Shown here one piece after another: positions 17,121-25,357 of a stretch of DNA of 54,166 nt (its first letter is position 1; each line of letters begins with the position of its first letter). Made by a program: the position numbers and the translations under genes. The notes under the pieces were generated by a model that searched no databases, was not told the DNA's origin, and saw only the letters and a list, made by a program, of their open reading frames with translations. Where the stretch lies: positions 1 to 54,166 of the forward strand of contig JAJPHQ010000045.1 of the NCBI GenBank assembly GCA_021325195.1. The letters run 5' to 3'. This DNA is from Gammaproteobacteria bacterium (GTDB taxonomy: Bacteria; Pseudomonadota; Gammaproteobacteria; Xanthomonadales; Rhodanobacteraceae).

Positions 17121-18419
17121 TCAGAAACGCCAGGCCGCTCCGTCCGGCCATGCGTATTCGCACAACGACGGTTCGTGCATCGCAGTCGAGAATCCCGGCG
17201 CTCCGGGCGCCAGGTAGCGGCCATTGCGGATCCGCACCGGATCGGCGAAGTGTTCGTGCAGGTGATCGACGTATTCGATCGCGCGGTCTTCCATCGACCC
17301 GCTGATCGCGACGAAGTCCGCCATCGCGAGGTGCTGCACCATCTCGCACAGACCCACGCCGCCCGCGTGCGGAAACACGCGCACGCCGAACTTCGCGGCC
17401 AGCAGCAGGATCGCCAGGTTTTCGTTGACGCCGCCGACCCGCGCGGCGTCGATGTGCAACAGATCCACCGCCTGCGCCTGCAGCAATTGCTTGAACATCA
17501 CCCGGTTGTGGGTGTGCTCGCCGGTCGAGACCGGTACCGGCGCGACCGCGCGCCGGATCGCGGCGTGTGCCAGCACGTCGTCGGGGCTGGTGGGTTCCTC
17601 GACCCAAGCCGGATGGAACGGTGCGAGTCTTTGAATCCAGTCGATCGCCTGTGCCGCGTCCCAGCGCTGGTTGGCGTCCACCGCGATCGCGACGCCGTCG
17701 CCGACCGCTTCGCGCGCGAGACGCAGGCGGCGCAGGTCGTCCTCGACGTGCTCGCCGACCTTGAGCTTGATGGTCCGGAACCCGTCCGCGATGGCCTGCC
17801 GCGCGAGCCGTACGAGCTTGTCGTCGGAATAGCCGAGCCAGCCGGGCGAGGTGGTGTAGGCGGGATAGCCGCGCTCCGACAGTTCCGCGATGCGCGCCTC
17901 GCGCCGGGGTTCCATGCGACGCAGGATTGCCAGCGCCTCGCCCGGCGTCAGCGCATCGGCGAGGTAACGGAAGTCGATCGCATCGACGATGCGTTCGGGC
18001 GGCAGTTCCGCGATGAACCGCCACAGCGGCAAGCCCGCGCGGCGCGCGGCCATGTCCCAGGCGGCGTTGACCACGCCGCCTATCGCCATCTGCATCACGC
18101 CCTTCTCGGGGCCCAGCCAGCGCAGTTGCGAATCGCCGGCAAGGCTGCGCGCGAACGCGCCGAGCCCGTTCAACAAGGCGTCCACGTCACGGCCGACCAC
18201 CAGTTCCGTCAAGGCGCGGACCGCCGCGACCTGCACCTCGTTGCCGCGTCCGATCGTGAATACCAGCGCGTGGCCGGCGGGCGCGGAAGGATCGTCGCTG
18301 CGCAGCGTGACGTAAACGGCCGAGTAATCGGGGTCGTGGTTCATCGCATCCGAACCGATCCGCGACTGCGAAGTCGGGAAGCGGATGTCGATGGCGTCCA
18401 GCGCGACGATCTTGGCCAT
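17121..18419 (-). CDS. fucD: L-fuconate dehydratase (enolase superfamily)
   Basis: A 432-residue mandelate-racemase-like enolase superfamily enzyme that dehydrates L-fuconate to 2-keto-3-deoxy-L-fuconate. The expected residues are present at the positions I recall for the characterised X. campestris enzyme: K218-x-K220 in TIKLKVG, metal ligands Asp248 (VDANQRW), Glu274 (VEEPT) and Glu301 (TGEH), and the Asp324-His351 dyad. Length and numbering therefore support fuconate rather than another acid sugar. It is the last gene of the minus-strand catabolic operon, preceded by a small hairpin just before its ribosome site. Confidence 0.93.
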   Translation of the reverse strand: MAKIVALDAIDIRFPTSQSRIGSDAMNHDPDYSAVYVTLRSDDPSAPAGHALVFTIGRGNEVQVAAVRALTELVVGRDVDALLNGLGAFARSLAGDSQLRWLGPEKGVMQMAIGGVVNAAWDMAARRAGLPLWRFIAELPPERIVDAIDFRYLADALTPGEALAILRRMEPRREARIAELSERGYPAYTTSPGWLGYSDDKLVRLARQAIADGFRTIKLKVGEHVEDDLRRLRLAREAVGDGVAIAVDANQRWDAAQAIDWIQRLAPFHPAWVEEPTSPDDVLAHAAIRRAVAPVPVSTGEHTHNRVMFKQLLQAQAVDLLHIDAARVGGVNENLAILLLAAKFGVRVFPHAGGVGLCEMVQHLAMADFVAISGSMEDRAIEYVDHLHEHFADPVRIRNGRYLAPGAPGFSTAMHEPSLCEYAWPDGAAWRF

Positions 18420-18435
18420 GCGTGTGGCTTTCCTT

Positions 18436-18450
18436 ATGCGGCGTCCGCAT
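18436..18450 (-). promoter_or_regulatory. Small hairpin before the fucD ribosome site
   Basis: On the minus strand ATGCGG-ACG-CCGCAT forms a perfect 6-bp stem, followed directly by AAGGA, 13 bases before the dehydratase ATG. It may stabilise the mRNA end or modulate initiation. Confidence 0.35.
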
Positions 18451-18460
18451 CATCCGGGCA

Positions 18461-19306
18461 TCAGGGGAAGGCGACGACCCGCTGGCGTTGCATCCCGAGG
18501 CCATCGATGCCCGGTTCCATCACGTCGCCCGCTTTCAGATACACGGGCGGTTTCTGCCCCAGTCCCACGCCCGGTGGCGTGCCGGTCGAGATCACGTCGC
18601 CGGATTCGAGCGTCATGTAGCGGCTGATGTGGCTGAGCAATGTCGCCACGTCGAAAATCATCGTGCGGGTGTTGCCGTCCTGATGGCGGTGACCGTTCAC
18701 CGTCAACCACAGCGCGAGGTTCTGCGGGTCGGGAATCTCGTCGCGCGTCACCAGCCACGGTCCCAGCGGCGCGAACGTGTCGCAGCTCTTGCCCTTCACC
18801 CACTGCCCGCCATGCGTGAACTGGAAGTCGCGTTCGGACACGTCGTTGACGATCAGATAGCCGGCCACGTGTCGCAGCGCACGCTCGTGCGGCACATTGC
18901 GTGCGGTGTCGCCGATCACCACGCCCAGCTCCACTTCCCAGTCGGTTTTCGCCGAGCCCGCCGGGATCACCACGTCGTCGAATGCGCCGACGATCGCCGA
19001 GGTCGCCTTCATGAAAATCAGCGGTTGCTCGGGCACCGGCTGGCCCGATTCGGCCGCGTGGTCGGCGTAGTTCAAACCAACACAGATGATTTTTCCGACG
19101 TGGCCGACGGGTGCGCCGAGGCGCGGATCGCCCTCGACTTTCGGCAACGCGGCCGGGTCGAGCGCCCGCAGGCGTTCGATGCCCGCGTCCGTCAACGCCT
19201 CGCCGGCGATGTCGTCCACCACACCAGACAGATCACGCAGCACGCCCTGCGCATCCAGCAGTCCCGGCTTCTCGTGACGCAGCGGTCCGTAGCGCACCAG
19301 TTTCAT
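18461..19306 (-). CDS. 2,4-diketo-3-deoxy-L-fuconate hydrolase (FAH family)
   Basis: A 281-residue fumarylacetoacetate hydrolase family protein. Metal ligands are visible as WEVELGVV (Glu124, Glu126) and NDVSERD (Asp155). TGTPPGVG near residue 255 is typical. In the oxidative fucose pathway this enzyme hydrolyses the diketo acid to pyruvate and L-lactate, the final step. It lies 10 bases after the SDR stop and 41 bases before the dehydratase. An acylpyruvase role on another substrate cannot be excluded, but the context is strong. Confidence 0.85.
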   Translation of the reverse strand: MKLVRYGPLRHEKPGLLDAQGVLRDLSGVVDDIAGEALTDAGIERLRALDPAALPKVEGDPRLGAPVGHVGKIICVGLNYADHAAESGQPVPEQPLIFMKATSAIVGAFDDVVIPAGSAKTDWEVELGVVIGDTARNVPHERALRHVAGYLIVNDVSERDFQFTHGGQWVKGKSCDTFAPLGPWLVTRDEIPDPQNLALWLTVNGHRHQDGNTRTMIFDVATLLSHISRYMTLESGDVISTGTPPGVGLGQKPPVYLKAGDVMEPGIDGLGMQRQRVVAFP

Positions 19307-19316
19307 CGCGCCTGCC

Positions 19317-20063
19317 TCAGCCGGACCAGCCGCCGTCGATCACGTGGATCGCGCCGGTGGTGAACGATGATTCGTCGGACGCGAGGTACAGCGCGAGCGC
19401 CGCGATTTCCTCCGGCGTGCCCAGCCGGCCCATGGGCTGGCGATCGATGAAAGCCCGGCGCACCGCATCGGGATCGCCGCCCATTGCCGCCATGCGCTGC
19501 GCCAGCGAAGGCGTATCGACCGTGCCGGGGCAAATCGCGTTGCAGCGTATGCCTTGCTTCACGTGATCGGCGGCGATCGCCTTGGTCAGGCCGATCACCG
19601 CGGCCTTGGTGGCGCCATAGGCGAAGCGGTTGGGGACGCCCCTCACGCTGGACGCGACGGAAGACATGTTGACGATGCTGCCCTTGCCGCGCGCAAGCAT
19701 GCCCGGCAGCACCGCCTTGCAGAGACGAAACATCGCATCGACGTTGACCGTGAACGAGCGCCGCCACGCGACCTCGTCGGTGTCGAGAATGGTGCCGGCG
19801 TGAACCCAGCCGGCGCAGTTGAACAGCACGTCGATCACCGGGTTGGCCGTCACGAGCGCCGCGACCTGCGCGGGATCGGTGACATCCAGCGTCGCGGTGC
19901 GGATCGCGTCGTTTTCGGCCTTCAGCGTCTGCAGGGCCGAAGCGTCGATGTCGGTGGCCAGCACCTCCGCGCCCTCGCGCGCGAACGCCAGTGCGCTGGC
20001 GCGGCCGATGCCCGCGCCGGCGGCGGTGACCAGACAGCGCTTGCCGGCCAGGCGCCCGCTCAC
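19317..20063 (-). CDS. SDR dehydrogenase, probable 2-keto-3-deoxy-L-fuconate dehydrogenase
   Basis: A 248-residue classical short-chain dehydrogenase/reductase. It shows the nucleotide-binding TAAGAGIG (residues 13-20), NCAG (82-85) and catalytic Ser135, Tyr149, Lys153 (YGATK). It should oxidise 2-keto-3-deoxy-L-fuconate to 2,4-diketo-3-deoxy-L-fuconate with NAD+. The GTG start at 20063 overlaps the upstream aldo-keto reductase stop (GTGA); the open frame upstream of it shadows that gene. It could instead be an L-fucose dehydrogenase, but the aldo-keto reductase fills that role better. Confidence 0.85.
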   Translation of the reverse strand: MSGRLAGKRCLVTAAGAGIGRASALAFAREGAEVLATDIDASALQTLKAENDAIRTATLDVTDPAQVAALVTANPVIDVLFNCAGWVHAGTILDTDEVAWRRSFTVNVDAMFRLCKAVLPGMLARGKGSIVNMSSVASSVRGVPNRFAYGATKAAVIGLTKAIAADHVKQGIRCNAICPGTVDTPSLAQRMAAMGGDPDAVRRAFIDRQPMGRLGTPEEIAALALYLASDESSFTTGAIHVIDGGWSG

Positions 20064-21139
20064 GCATGCCGCCTTGCCGGCGGAACCGGTGCGGCGGTGG
20101 CGATGATCCCGGCTGCCTTCAGGCGTGCCCACAGACGCGCCGGCAGGCGCTGCGCGCTGCGCGCAACCGCGCTTTCCACTTCCAGCACGCTGCGCATCCC
20201 GGCCACCACCGCCTTCACCGCGGGATGCGCCAGCGGAAACTGCAATGCCGCCGCGCCCACGTCCACGCCTTCACTGGCGCAGATCGCGTAGATCTCCCGC
20301 GCGCGCGCCAGCGTGCCGGCGTCGGCGGCCTCGTAGTTGTAGGTCCTGCCGGGCGCGTGGGGATCGCCCAGCAGTCCGGAACTGTAAGGCCCGGCAACCA
20401 TCACCTCGACACCGCGATGCCGGGCCTCCTCCAGCATCGTCAGCGCGGAAGCCTGTTCGAACAGGGTGTAGCGTCCGGCCAGCATGATGCAGTCCAGATC
20501 GAAACGCGGCATCAGCTCCTGGCACACTTCGGCTTCGTTGACACCGATCCCGATCGCGGCGACCGCACCCTGCTCGCGCAGACGGGCCATGGCCGGCAGC
20601 GCCTCGTCCAGCGCCTGACGCAGCACCTGCGGGTGACGCTCGCCGTGGGTCAGCCTGCCGACATCGTGCAGGAACAGGATCTCGACGTGGTCCAGGCCGA
20701 GCCGCCGCAGGCTGGCCTCGAACGCGCGCCTGACGCCGTCGCGGCTGTAATCGAACAGCGCGCGGCTGCCCTGCACCGCGAATCCGTCATTGACCGTCGC
20801 GCGCGCCCCGGCGTCGGATTCGATGACCCGCCCGACCTTGGTCGAAAGCGCGAACTGCCCGCGCGGCTGGCCCGCCAGCGCCCGCCCCAGCCTCCGTTCG
20901 GCCAGGCCGTGGCCGTAATACGGCGCGGTGTCGAACCAGCGGATGCCGAGCTGCAGCGCGCGTTCCAGCGCGGCCTGCGCGTCGTTCTCGCCGACCTCCG
21001 CGTACAGGTTGCCGATCGGCGCAGTGCCGAAACCCAGGTCCGTGACCCGGACACGCGCGCGTGCCGGCAGGCGCGATCCGCCGCCGTGCGACGGTTCGCC
21101 GGGCGATCCGGAAGGGCCGCCGTCGGTCATCACCGACAC
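20060..21139 (-). CDS. Aldo-keto reductase, probable L-fucose (D-threo-aldose) 1-dehydrogenase
   Basis: An aldo-keto reductase of 359 residues from the GTG at 21139, which has AGGG six bases upstream; an ATG three codons later is the alternative start. The AKR tetrad is Asp70 and Tyr75 (FDTAPYYGHG), Lys101 (STKVGR) and His158 (LFLHD). It belongs to the D-threo-aldose dehydrogenase group, members of which oxidise L-fucose to L-fuconolactone with NAD(P)+. It heads the minus-strand catabolic operon (AKR, SDR, FAH, dehydratase), divergent from the glycosylasparaginase. Confidence 0.82.
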   Translation of the reverse strand: MSVMTDGGPSGSPGEPSHGGGSRLPARARVRVTDLGFGTAPIGNLYAEVGENDAQAALERALQLGIRWFDTAPYYGHGLAERRLGRALAGQPRGQFALSTKVGRVIESDAGARATVNDGFAVQGSRALFDYSRDGVRRAFEASLRRLGLDHVEILFLHDVGRLTHGERHPQVLRQALDEALPAMARLREQGAVAAIGIGVNEAEVCQELMPRFDLDCIMLAGRYTLFEQASALTMLEEARHRGVEVMVAGPYSSGLLGDPHAPGRTYNYEAADAGTLARAREIYAICASEGVDVGAAALQFPLAHPAVKAVVAGMRSVLEVESAVARSAQRLPARLWARLKAAGIIATAAPVPPARRHA

Positions 21140-21186
21140 GAACTGCCCTGCGCGGGAGAAGCGGGCAAACCGAGTTTCATGGGTGC

Positions 21187-21202
21187 ATTATATCTCCATA
21201 TA
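21187..21202 (-). promoter_or_regulatory. Palindromic operator overlapping a -10 box
   Basis: TATAT-GGAG-ATATA (21189-21202, read on the minus strand) is a perfect inverted repeat. It overlaps TATAAT (21187-21192), a consensus -10 for the AKR operon about 50 bases upstream of its start. No good -35 is seen at the proper distance, which fits an activated or tightly regulated promoter. The binding protein is unknown. Confidence 0.4.
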
Positions 21203-21301
21203 CGCAACCGGGCAGCCGGGGGACACGGACCTGCGCCGCCCCATCCACGCGCCGGACCGGTTACGATCGTCGTTCGCAGCACGCGAGCCTGGAGTCTTCC
21301 C

Positions 21302-22330
21302 ATGAGCGATCGCCGCCAGTTCCTGAAGACCGCCGCGCTGGGCGCCGCGGCCGCAGCCTTGTCTCCCGTCGCGGGCGCCGCCGGCCCGGCCGGGGTGACC
21401 GCGCGGGCCGGAGCAAGCGTGCGCGTGGCCTCGACCTGGGATTTCGGCGTGGCGGCCAACCACGCGGCGTGGGCGATCCTGTCGAAAGGCGGTCATTCGC
21501 TGGATGCCGTGGAAGCCGGCGCGCGCGTGCCGGAAGCCGACATCCGCAACCACAGCGTCGGCAAGGGCGGCTATCCCGACCGCGACGGCCACGTCACGCT
21601 GGACGCCAGCATCATGGATGCGGAGATGAATTGCGGCGCTGTCGCCTGCCTCGAGGACATCGAGCACCCGGTGTCGGTGGCACGGCGGGTGATGGAACGC
21701 ACGCCGCACGTGCTGCTGGTCGGTGACGGCGCGCTGGAATTCGCCCTGCAGCAGGGCTTCAGGAAAACCAGCCTGCTGACGCCGGCAGCCGAGCAGGCAT
21801 GGAAGGAATGGCTGAAGACCTCGCACTACAAGCCGGCGATCAACAGCGAGGTGCGCGATTACGGTGTGGGCGTGCCGGGCGGCAGGCACAACCACGACAC
21901 CCTCGGCATCCTCGCACTCGACGCACACGGAAAACTGGCCGGCGCCTGCACCACCAGCGGCATGGCGTGGAAACTGCACGGACGCGTGGGCGATTCGCCA
22001 CTCATCGGCGCCGGCTTGTACGTCGATGGCGAGGTCGGTGCAGCGACCTCCACCGGCGTGGGCGAGGAAGTGATCCGCAATGCCGGCAGCTTTCTGGTGG
22101 TGGAACTGATGCGCCAGGGCCGCTCGCCCGCCGAAGCCTGCAAGGAAGCGGTATTGCGCGTGCTGCGCAGGCATCCTTCGACCACGCGCGACATCCAGGT
22201 CGCGTTCCTCGCGATGAACAAGGACGGCGAGGTGGGCGCCTGCGCGATCCAGCCCGGTTTCTCCTACGCCGTGTGCGATGTGAAAAACCGGAGCGCGCTG
22301 ATTCCCTCCAAGAGCGTGTTCGGTACGTGA
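21302..22330 (+). CDS. Tat-exported N4-(beta-N-acetylglucosaminyl)-L-asparaginase (glycosylasparaginase)
   Basis: A 342-residue N-terminal-nucleophile amidohydrolase. It begins with a classical Tat signal (DRRQFLKTAA plus hydrophobic run to about residue 27). The autocleavage site is NHD-Thr200, where Thr200 becomes the nucleophile of the beta subunit, and GDSPLIGAGLYVD is the substrate-binding block. The enzyme cuts the bond between GlcNAc and asparagine, the last linkage of an N-glycan stem; from the human enzyme, core fucose must be removed first, which fits the two fucosidases here. The start has GGAG eight bases upstream; the frame is open further upstream but antisense to the AKR. It opens a five-gene coupled operon. 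Confidence 0.9.
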   Translation: MSDRRQFLKTAALGAAAAALSPVAGAAGPAGVTARAGASVRVASTWDFGVAANHAAWAILSKGGHSLDAVEAGARVPEADIRNHSVGKGGYPDRDGHVTLDASIMDAEMNCGAVACLEDIEHPVSVARRVMERTPHVLLVGDGALEFALQQGFRKTSLLTPAAEQAWKEWLKTSHYKPAINSEVRDYGVGVPGGRHNHDTLGILALDAHGKLAGACTTSGMAWKLHGRVGDSPLIGAGLYVDGEVGAATSTGVGEEVIRNAGSFLVVELMRQGRSPAEACKEAVLRVLRRHPSTTRDIQVAFLAMNKDGEVGACAIQPGFSYAVCDVKNRSALIPSKSVFGT

Positions 22331-23097
22331 GTGCCGCGCTCCTCGAGATCGCCGCCCATTCGGTGGCCTCGGCGCTGGCTGCCGAGGCGGGCGGTGCGTC
22401 GCGTGTCGAGCTGTGCGCCGCGCTGGAACTGGGTGGCGTGACATCCTCGCATGCGACCATCGCGCTGGCGCGCGAACGGCTGCGCATCCCCGTCCACGTG
22501 CTGATCCGCCCGCGCCCCGGCGATTTCGTGTTTGATGACCTCGAATGCGAAACCATGCTGCGCGACATCGAACGCTGCAAGGCGCTTGGCTGCAGCGGCG
22601 TGGTGACCGGTGTGCTGACGCCCGCAGGCGACGTGGACGTGCCGCGTTGCCGTGCGCTGGTGGACGCTGCACGCGGAATGTCGGTGACCTTCCATCGCGC
22701 CTTCGATTTCGCGCGCGACCCGGAACGCGCGCTCGAAGCGATCATCGCGCTGGGCTGCGACCGCCTGCTGACTTCCGGCCAGGCTGCGGATGCGCTCAGC
22801 GGCGCGCCGCTGATCCGCGGACTGGTCGAACGGGCGGGCGCACGCATCGCCCTCATGCCCGGCGGCGGGATCACCCCGCACAACATCGCGGCCGTCGCCG
22901 CCGCCACCGGCGCGCGCGAATTCCACGCTTCGGCGAAGGTGTGCAGGCCATCCGCGACGCATCATCCCGGCACGGCCTTGCCGGGTCTCGCCGGGGAAAC
23001 CTGGCACACCAGCGAACCCGAGGTGCGTGCGATGATCGCGGCACTGCGCGCGGCATCGCCAACCGCAGCCATTCCGGAGAGGGGCCGAACACCATGA
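22327..23097 (+). CDS. cutC: CutC family TIM-barrel protein
   Basis: A 256-residue CutC-family protein (SRVELCAALELGGVTSS near the N-terminus; PGGGITPHNI; FHASAK). CutC is annotated as copper homeostasis, but its biochemical activity is not settled. The GTG start overlaps the glycosylasparaginase stop (GTGA) and the stop overlaps the transporter start (ATGA). No signal peptide, so cytoplasmic. Its tight coupling to sugar genes suggests a role in amino-sugar or glycan metabolism rather than copper; this is inference. Confidence 0.85.
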   Translation: MSAALLEIAAHSVASALAAEAGGASRVELCAALELGGVTSSHATIALARERLRIPVHVLIRPRPGDFVFDDLECETMLRDIERCKALGCSGVVTGVLTPAGDVDVPRCRALVDAARGMSVTFHRAFDFARDPERALEAIIALGCDRLLTSGQAADALSGAPLIRGLVERAGARIALMPGGGITPHNIAAVAAATGAREFHASAKVCRPSATHHPGTALPGLAGETWHTSEPEVRAMIAALRAASPTAAIPERGRTP

Positions 23098-24377
23098 ACG
23101 AGATCCGCGCGGCAGACCGGGCCGGCCAGCTCCCGGAACGTGTCGCGAGCACCCGCGTCGCGCTGGCCGTGATGAGCACGATCTTCTTCATGTGGGGCCT
23201 CATCACGGTCCTCAACGACGTGCTGATCCCGCACCTGAAGGCGTTGTTCACGCTGAACTACTTCGAGGTGATGCTGGTGCAGTTCACCTTCTTCGGCGCC
23301 TACTTCATCGTGTCGCTGCCATCGGGCAAGTTCCTCGCGCACTTCGGCTACCGCGCCAGCATCATCGGCGGCCTGATCGTGACCGGCCTCGGCGCGCTGC
23401 TGTTCGTGCCGGCCGCCACCGCACGGTCGTATCCGCTGTTCCTGTTCGCGTTCTTCGTGCTGGCCAGCGGCATCACCCTGCTGCAGGTCGCGGCCAATCC
23501 GTACGTCAGCCTGCTGGGGCCGGAAAAATACGCTTCCAGCCGGCTGAATCTCGCGCAGGCGCTGAACTCGCTGGGCACCGCGCTGCCGGGCTACTTCGGC
23601 GGCATGCTGATTCTCTCGACCGCGGTGCTGGGCGCGGCGGAGCTGGCCAGGCTGTCACCCGCGGCGCAGGCCGCGTACAAGTTGCAGCAGGCGCACAGCG
23701 TGCAGGGACCGTACCTCGGCATCGCGCTGGTGCTGTTCGCGCTCGCGCTGGCGGTGTGGCTGTTCCGGCTGCCGCGCCTGGAGAGCACCGCCGAGACCGA
23801 CGATGCGCATCATCGCTTCGCCGACGCGCTGCGGCAGCCCCGGGTGTGGCTGGGCATGGCCGCGATCTTCCTGTACGTGGGCGCGGAAGTGTCGATCGGC
23901 AGCTTCATGATCAACTACCTCGCGATGCCGGAAATCGGCCACATGAGCGAGGCACGCGCGGCCGGCTACGTGTCGCTGTACTGGGGCGGCGCGATGGTCG
24001 GGCGCTTCATCGGGTCGGCGCTGCTGACGAGGATCGACACGCGCAGGCTGCTGGCCTTCAACGCCGGCATCGCCGCACTGCTGGTGCTCACCACCATGCT
24101 GACGCACGGCAGCGTCGCGGTCGCCAGCGTGGTCGCGATCGGCCTGTTCAACTCGATCCAGTTTCCCAACATCTTCACGCTGGGCATCGAGGGCATGGGC
24201 GCGCTGACCGGCAAGGTGTCCAGCCTGCTGGTGATGGCGATCGTGGGCGGCGCGATCATTCCGCCCCTGCAGGGATTGCTGGCCGACCACATCGGCGTGC
24301 ACCACGCCTACGTGCTGCCGCTGCTCTGCTATCTCTACATCGTCTATTTCGGACTGAAGGGATCGCGCGTCGCATGA
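23094..24377 (+). CDS. MFS sugar transporter (FHS/glucose-galactose type), probable mannose or GlcNAc importer
   Basis: A 427-residue 12-helix transporter of the FHS family, with FFMWGLITVLNDVLIP in helix 1, QVAANPYVSLLG and RLNLAQALNSLGT. Relatives import glucose, galactose, mannose (ManP) or GlcNAc (NagP). Since the next two genes encode a sugar kinase and a mannose-epimerase-like enzyme, mannose is the best guess, with GlcNAc second. The start overlaps the cutC stop and the stop overlaps the kinase start (both ATGA). Confidence 0.82.
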   Translation: MNEIRAADRAGQLPERVASTRVALAVMSTIFFMWGLITVLNDVLIPHLKALFTLNYFEVMLVQFTFFGAYFIVSLPSGKFLAHFGYRASIIGGLIVTGLGALLFVPAATARSYPLFLFAFFVLASGITLLQVAANPYVSLLGPEKYASSRLNLAQALNSLGTALPGYFGGMLILSTAVLGAAELARLSPAAQAAYKLQQAHSVQGPYLGIALVLFALALAVWLFRLPRLESTAETDDAHHRFADALRQPRVWLGMAAIFLYVGAEVSIGSFMINYLAMPEIGHMSEARAAGYVSLYWGGAMVGRFIGSALLTRIDTRRLLAFNAGIAALLVLTTMLTHGSVAVASVVAIGLFNSIQFPNIFTLGIEGMGALTGKVSSLLVMAIVGGAIIPPLQGLLADHIGVHHAYVLPLLCYLYIVYFGLKGSRVA

Positions 24378-25357
24378 ACGCCCCTCGCTCGAACAGGGTG
24401 TACTGCTTCGGCGAGGCGCTGATCGATTTCCACGGCACGCCCGCCGGCCCGGCACCTGTGTTCACCGCGCACGCAGGCGGCGCGCCCGCCAACGTCGCGG
24501 TCGCGATCGCGAAACTGGGCGGCCGTGCTGCCTTCGTCGGGATGTTCGGCCGCGACATGTTCGGGGACCTCCTGCTGCGCGAGCTGGCCGCGGCCGGCGT
24601 GGACACCGCGCACGCGCGCCGCACCGCTGCCGCCAATACCGCGCTGGCGTTCGTGGCGCACGATGCGCACGGCGAGCGCAGCTTCAGTTTCTACCGGCCG
24701 CCGTCGGCCGACCTGCTGTTCCGCGACGCGGATTTCGACGCGGACGTGTTTGCCGCCGACAGCGTGTTTCACGCGGGTTCGTGCAGCCTCACCGATTCGC
24801 CCAGCGCCGAAGCCACGCTGTCCGGCATGCGCCGCGCGCGCGCTGCCGGCGCGCTGGTCAGCTTCGACATGAACCTGCGTCCGGCGTTGTGGCGCGGCGG
24901 CGATCCCGCGCCGAAACTCTGGCAGGCGCTGGCGCTGGCCGACCTGGTGAAACTGAGCGCTGAGGAGCTGGCCTTCCTGGCCGATGCTGCCGGCAGCGAA
25001 CGCGCCGCGATCGAGAAGCTGTGGCGTTCGCACACGCGTCTGCTGGTGGTGACCGACGGCGAGCGTGCGATCCGCTGGTTCACGCCGGACGCGCGGGGCG
25101 AGTCGGCCGCGTTCGAGGTGCGCGCGATCGACACCACCGCCGCGGGCGACGCATTCGTGGGCGGGTTGCTGCATCGACTGGTCCGCGCCGGCATCGGCGC
25201 ATCCGCCCTCGCCGCGTTCGCGGCGGATGCCGCGCAGCGTGATGCAGCGTTGCGCTTCGCTGCCGCCTGCGGCGCGCTGGCCGTCACCCGCAAGGGTTCG
25301 TTTGCCGCGATGCCCACGCAGGACGAAGCGAACGTGTTTCTGGAGCAGCACGCATGA
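24374..25357 (+). CDS. PfkB-family sugar kinase, probable fructokinase
   Basis: A 327-residue ribokinase/PfkB kinase. It has the N-terminal GG motif in HAGGAPANVAVA (residues 33-44) and the C-terminal signature DTTAAGDAFVGG with catalytic base Asp259; the usual GAGD is TAAGD here. Length and motifs suit fructokinase. Paired with the downstream epimerase it would phosphorylate fructose made from mannose to fructose-6-phosphate. Coupled to both neighbours by ATGA overlaps. Confidence 0.82.
   Translation: MNAPRSNRVYCFGEALIDFHGTPAGPAPVFTAHAGGAPANVAVAIAKLGGRAAFVGMFGRDMFGDLLLRELAAAGVDTAHARRTAAANTALAFVAHDAHGERSFSFYRPPSADLLFRDADFDADVFAADSVFHAGSCSLTDSPSAEATLSGMRRARAAGALVSFDMNLRPALWRGGDPAPKLWQALALADLVKLSAEELAFLADAAGSERAAIEKLWRSHTRLLVVTDGERAIRWFTPDARGESAAFEVRAIDTTAAGDAFVGGLLHRLVRAGIGASALAAFAADAAQRDAALRFAAACGALAVTRKGSFAAMPTQDEANVFLEQHA

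Noticed and set aside
20066-21301. Extension of the glycosylasparaginase frame
   Set aside because: Antisense to the aldo-keto reductase; the ATG at 21302 has a ribosome site and a Tat signal.
23075-23097. Possible dispersed repeat shared with 26608-26625 (TTCCGGAGAGGGGC)
   Set aside because: The shared part is about 15 bases and one copy lies inside the cutC end and contains a ribosome site for the next gene; likely chance.
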